A stretch of DNA of 64,000 nucleotides from assembly GCF_008801925.2 (NCBI RefSeq), contig NZ_CP062803.1, positions 4,402,001-4,466,000 on the forward strand, given 5' to 3'. Shown here piece by piece: positions 63,532 through 64,000 of the stretch. Position 1 is the stretch's first letter. Every line of letters begins with the position of its first letter. Both the position numbers and the translations under genes were made by a program. Source of the stretch: Cupriavidus basilensis (GTDB lineage: Bacteria; Pseudomonadota; Gammaproteobacteria; Burkholderiales; Burkholderiaceae). The notes under the pieces are model-generated. The model was not told the origin of the DNA. It made no database searches and saw only the letters and a list, made by a program, of their open reading frames with translations.

Positions 63532-64000
63532 GCGGGGCCACCATGAGCGAAGCCAGCGAAGTGCTCGTCAGCCGCGATGGCGCCATCGCCACCTTGACCA
63601 TCAACCGCCCGCGCGCGAAGAACAGCTTGAACCGCGCGGTATTCGATGGCCTGCGTGCGCAGCTTGTGCAACTGCGCGACGACGATACCGTGCGCGCGGT
63701 CATCATCACCGGCGCCGAGGGCGTGTTCTGCGCCGGGGCCGACATCACGGCCTTCGATGCGCTGCGCGCCGAGCCACTGCTGGGCGATCGTGCGGCAGCA
63801 GGCGGCCACTTTTGGTCGGAACTGGAGCGCTTCCCCAAGCCCGTCATCGCAGCGGTGGAAAAGCTCGCGCTGGGCGGCGGCACAGAATTAGCGCTGGCCT
63901 GCGACATCGCGATCGCTGGCGAGTCTGCCAATTTTGGTGTGCCGGAAGTCAAGCTGGGCGCCATTCCGGGTGCCGGGGGCACGCAGCGCCTGATCCACGC
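63528..64000 (+). CDS. Enoyl-CoA hydratase/isomerase family protein (cut by window end)
   Basis: The first 157 residues of a crotonase-family enzyme are seen. The oxyanion-hole motifs GVFCAGADITAF and EKLALGGGTELALACDIAIAG are present, with the catalytic-type Glu region PEVKLGAIPGAGGTQRL near the end. It hydrates the enoyl-CoA produced by the dehydrogenases. The ATG at 63528 overlaps the thiolase stop (ATGA). An in-frame ATG at 63543 is also possible. The remaining C-terminal part lies beyond the window. Confidence 0.9.
   Translation, partial: MSGATMSEASEVLVSRDGAIATLTINRPRAKNSLNRAVFDGLRAQLVQLRDDDTVRAVIITGAEGVFCAGADITAFDALRAEPLLGDRAAAGGHFWSELERFPKPVIAAVEKLALGGGTELALACDIAIAGESANFGVPEVKLGAIPGAGGTQRLIH

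Larger units (their letters stand above)
32428..64000. mobile_element. Tn4371-family integrative and conjugative element, one end (runs past the window)
   Basis: The transfer block traG-copG-trbBCDEJLFGI in this order, followed by a DUF2274 gene, is the signature of Tn4371-family ICEs. The insertion-type 8-mer lies at 32428. The element extends through the transfer genes to at least the LysR gene at 50205. I infer that the catabolic genes from 50211 on are its cargo, because no second 8-mer or backbone gene is seen after them. The integrase, relaxase and replication/partition genes are outside the window. Several transfer genes carry frameshifts, so mobility is doubtful as sequenced. Confidence 0.78.

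Overview
The window is high-GC betaproteobacterial DNA, and the gene content and order point to Cupriavidus or a close Burkholderiaceae relative. The clearest clue is the run NtrX-like regulator / NtrY / DUF4390 / rsmB / htpX / lysE / fmt / def / LysM / dprA / thioredoxin / topB, together with cstA-yjiX and a tRNA-Phe. The assignment rests on this reading alone, not on a search.

Bases 1-32430 are chromosomal backbone. They hold hupB, a DUF2272 lipoprotein, a class II aldolase, a ketopantoate-reductase-like enzyme, rarD, an orphan TRAP binding lipoprotein, a LamB-type porin, an aquaporin-family channel and tRNA-Phe. These are followed by the NtrXY-like and translation/DNA-processing block (9993-22084), topB, a LysR regulator, a small secreted repeat protein, a glycine-zipper protein, and cstA with yjiX beside a divergent sensor kinase and LuxR-type regulator. 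No broken gene was seen here. Terminator-like hairpins mark several unit ends.

Bases 32428-64000 read as one end of a Tn4371-family integrative and conjugative element (ICE). The 8-bp sequence ATGAAAAA at 32428-32435 is the reverse complement of TTTTTCAT, the integration sequence reported for this family, and it overlaps the stop codon of the LuxR-type regulator. Inward from it come a variable segment (a possible zinc-finger protein, a degenerate second DUF2274-trbI end, a trypsin-like protease and a lipoprotein) and then the transfer operon on the minus strand: traG, copG-like, trbB, trbC, trbD, trbE, trbJ, trbL, trbF, trbG, trbI, DUF2274. An EexN-type lipoprotein and a LysR regulator (traR-like) lie upstream of traG. 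Four transfer genes (trbB, trbC, trbL, trbF) and the lipoprotein each carry a net -1 frameshift. This means either decay of the transfer system or missed bases in the assembly. The relaxase, partition, replication and integrase genes are not in the window.

Bases 50211-64000 are catabolic cargo. A minus-strand operon encodes an aromatic-acid-type MFS importer, a long acyl-CoA dehydrogenase and ETF beta/alpha. A plus-strand operon encodes an LCAD-like acyl-CoA dehydrogenase, an alpha-methylacyl-CoA racemase-like enzyme, an acyl-CoA ligase, a thiolase and a truncated enoyl-CoA hydratase. An AraC regulator is divergent from the second operon, and a metallo-hydrolase and transposase remnants lie between the two. 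Together they look like uptake, CoA activation, stereochemical inversion and beta-oxidation of a branched or cyclic carboxylic acid, with dedicated electron carriers. The substrate cannot be read from sequence.

The least explained items are a 12-bp-period array of four DnaA-box-like 9-mers at 1009-1053, a 12-residue-repeat secreted protein, a leader with two mutually exclusive hairpins before the TRAP gene, the protease-lipoprotein pair at the ICE end, and the uniform -1 frameshifts across the ICE.
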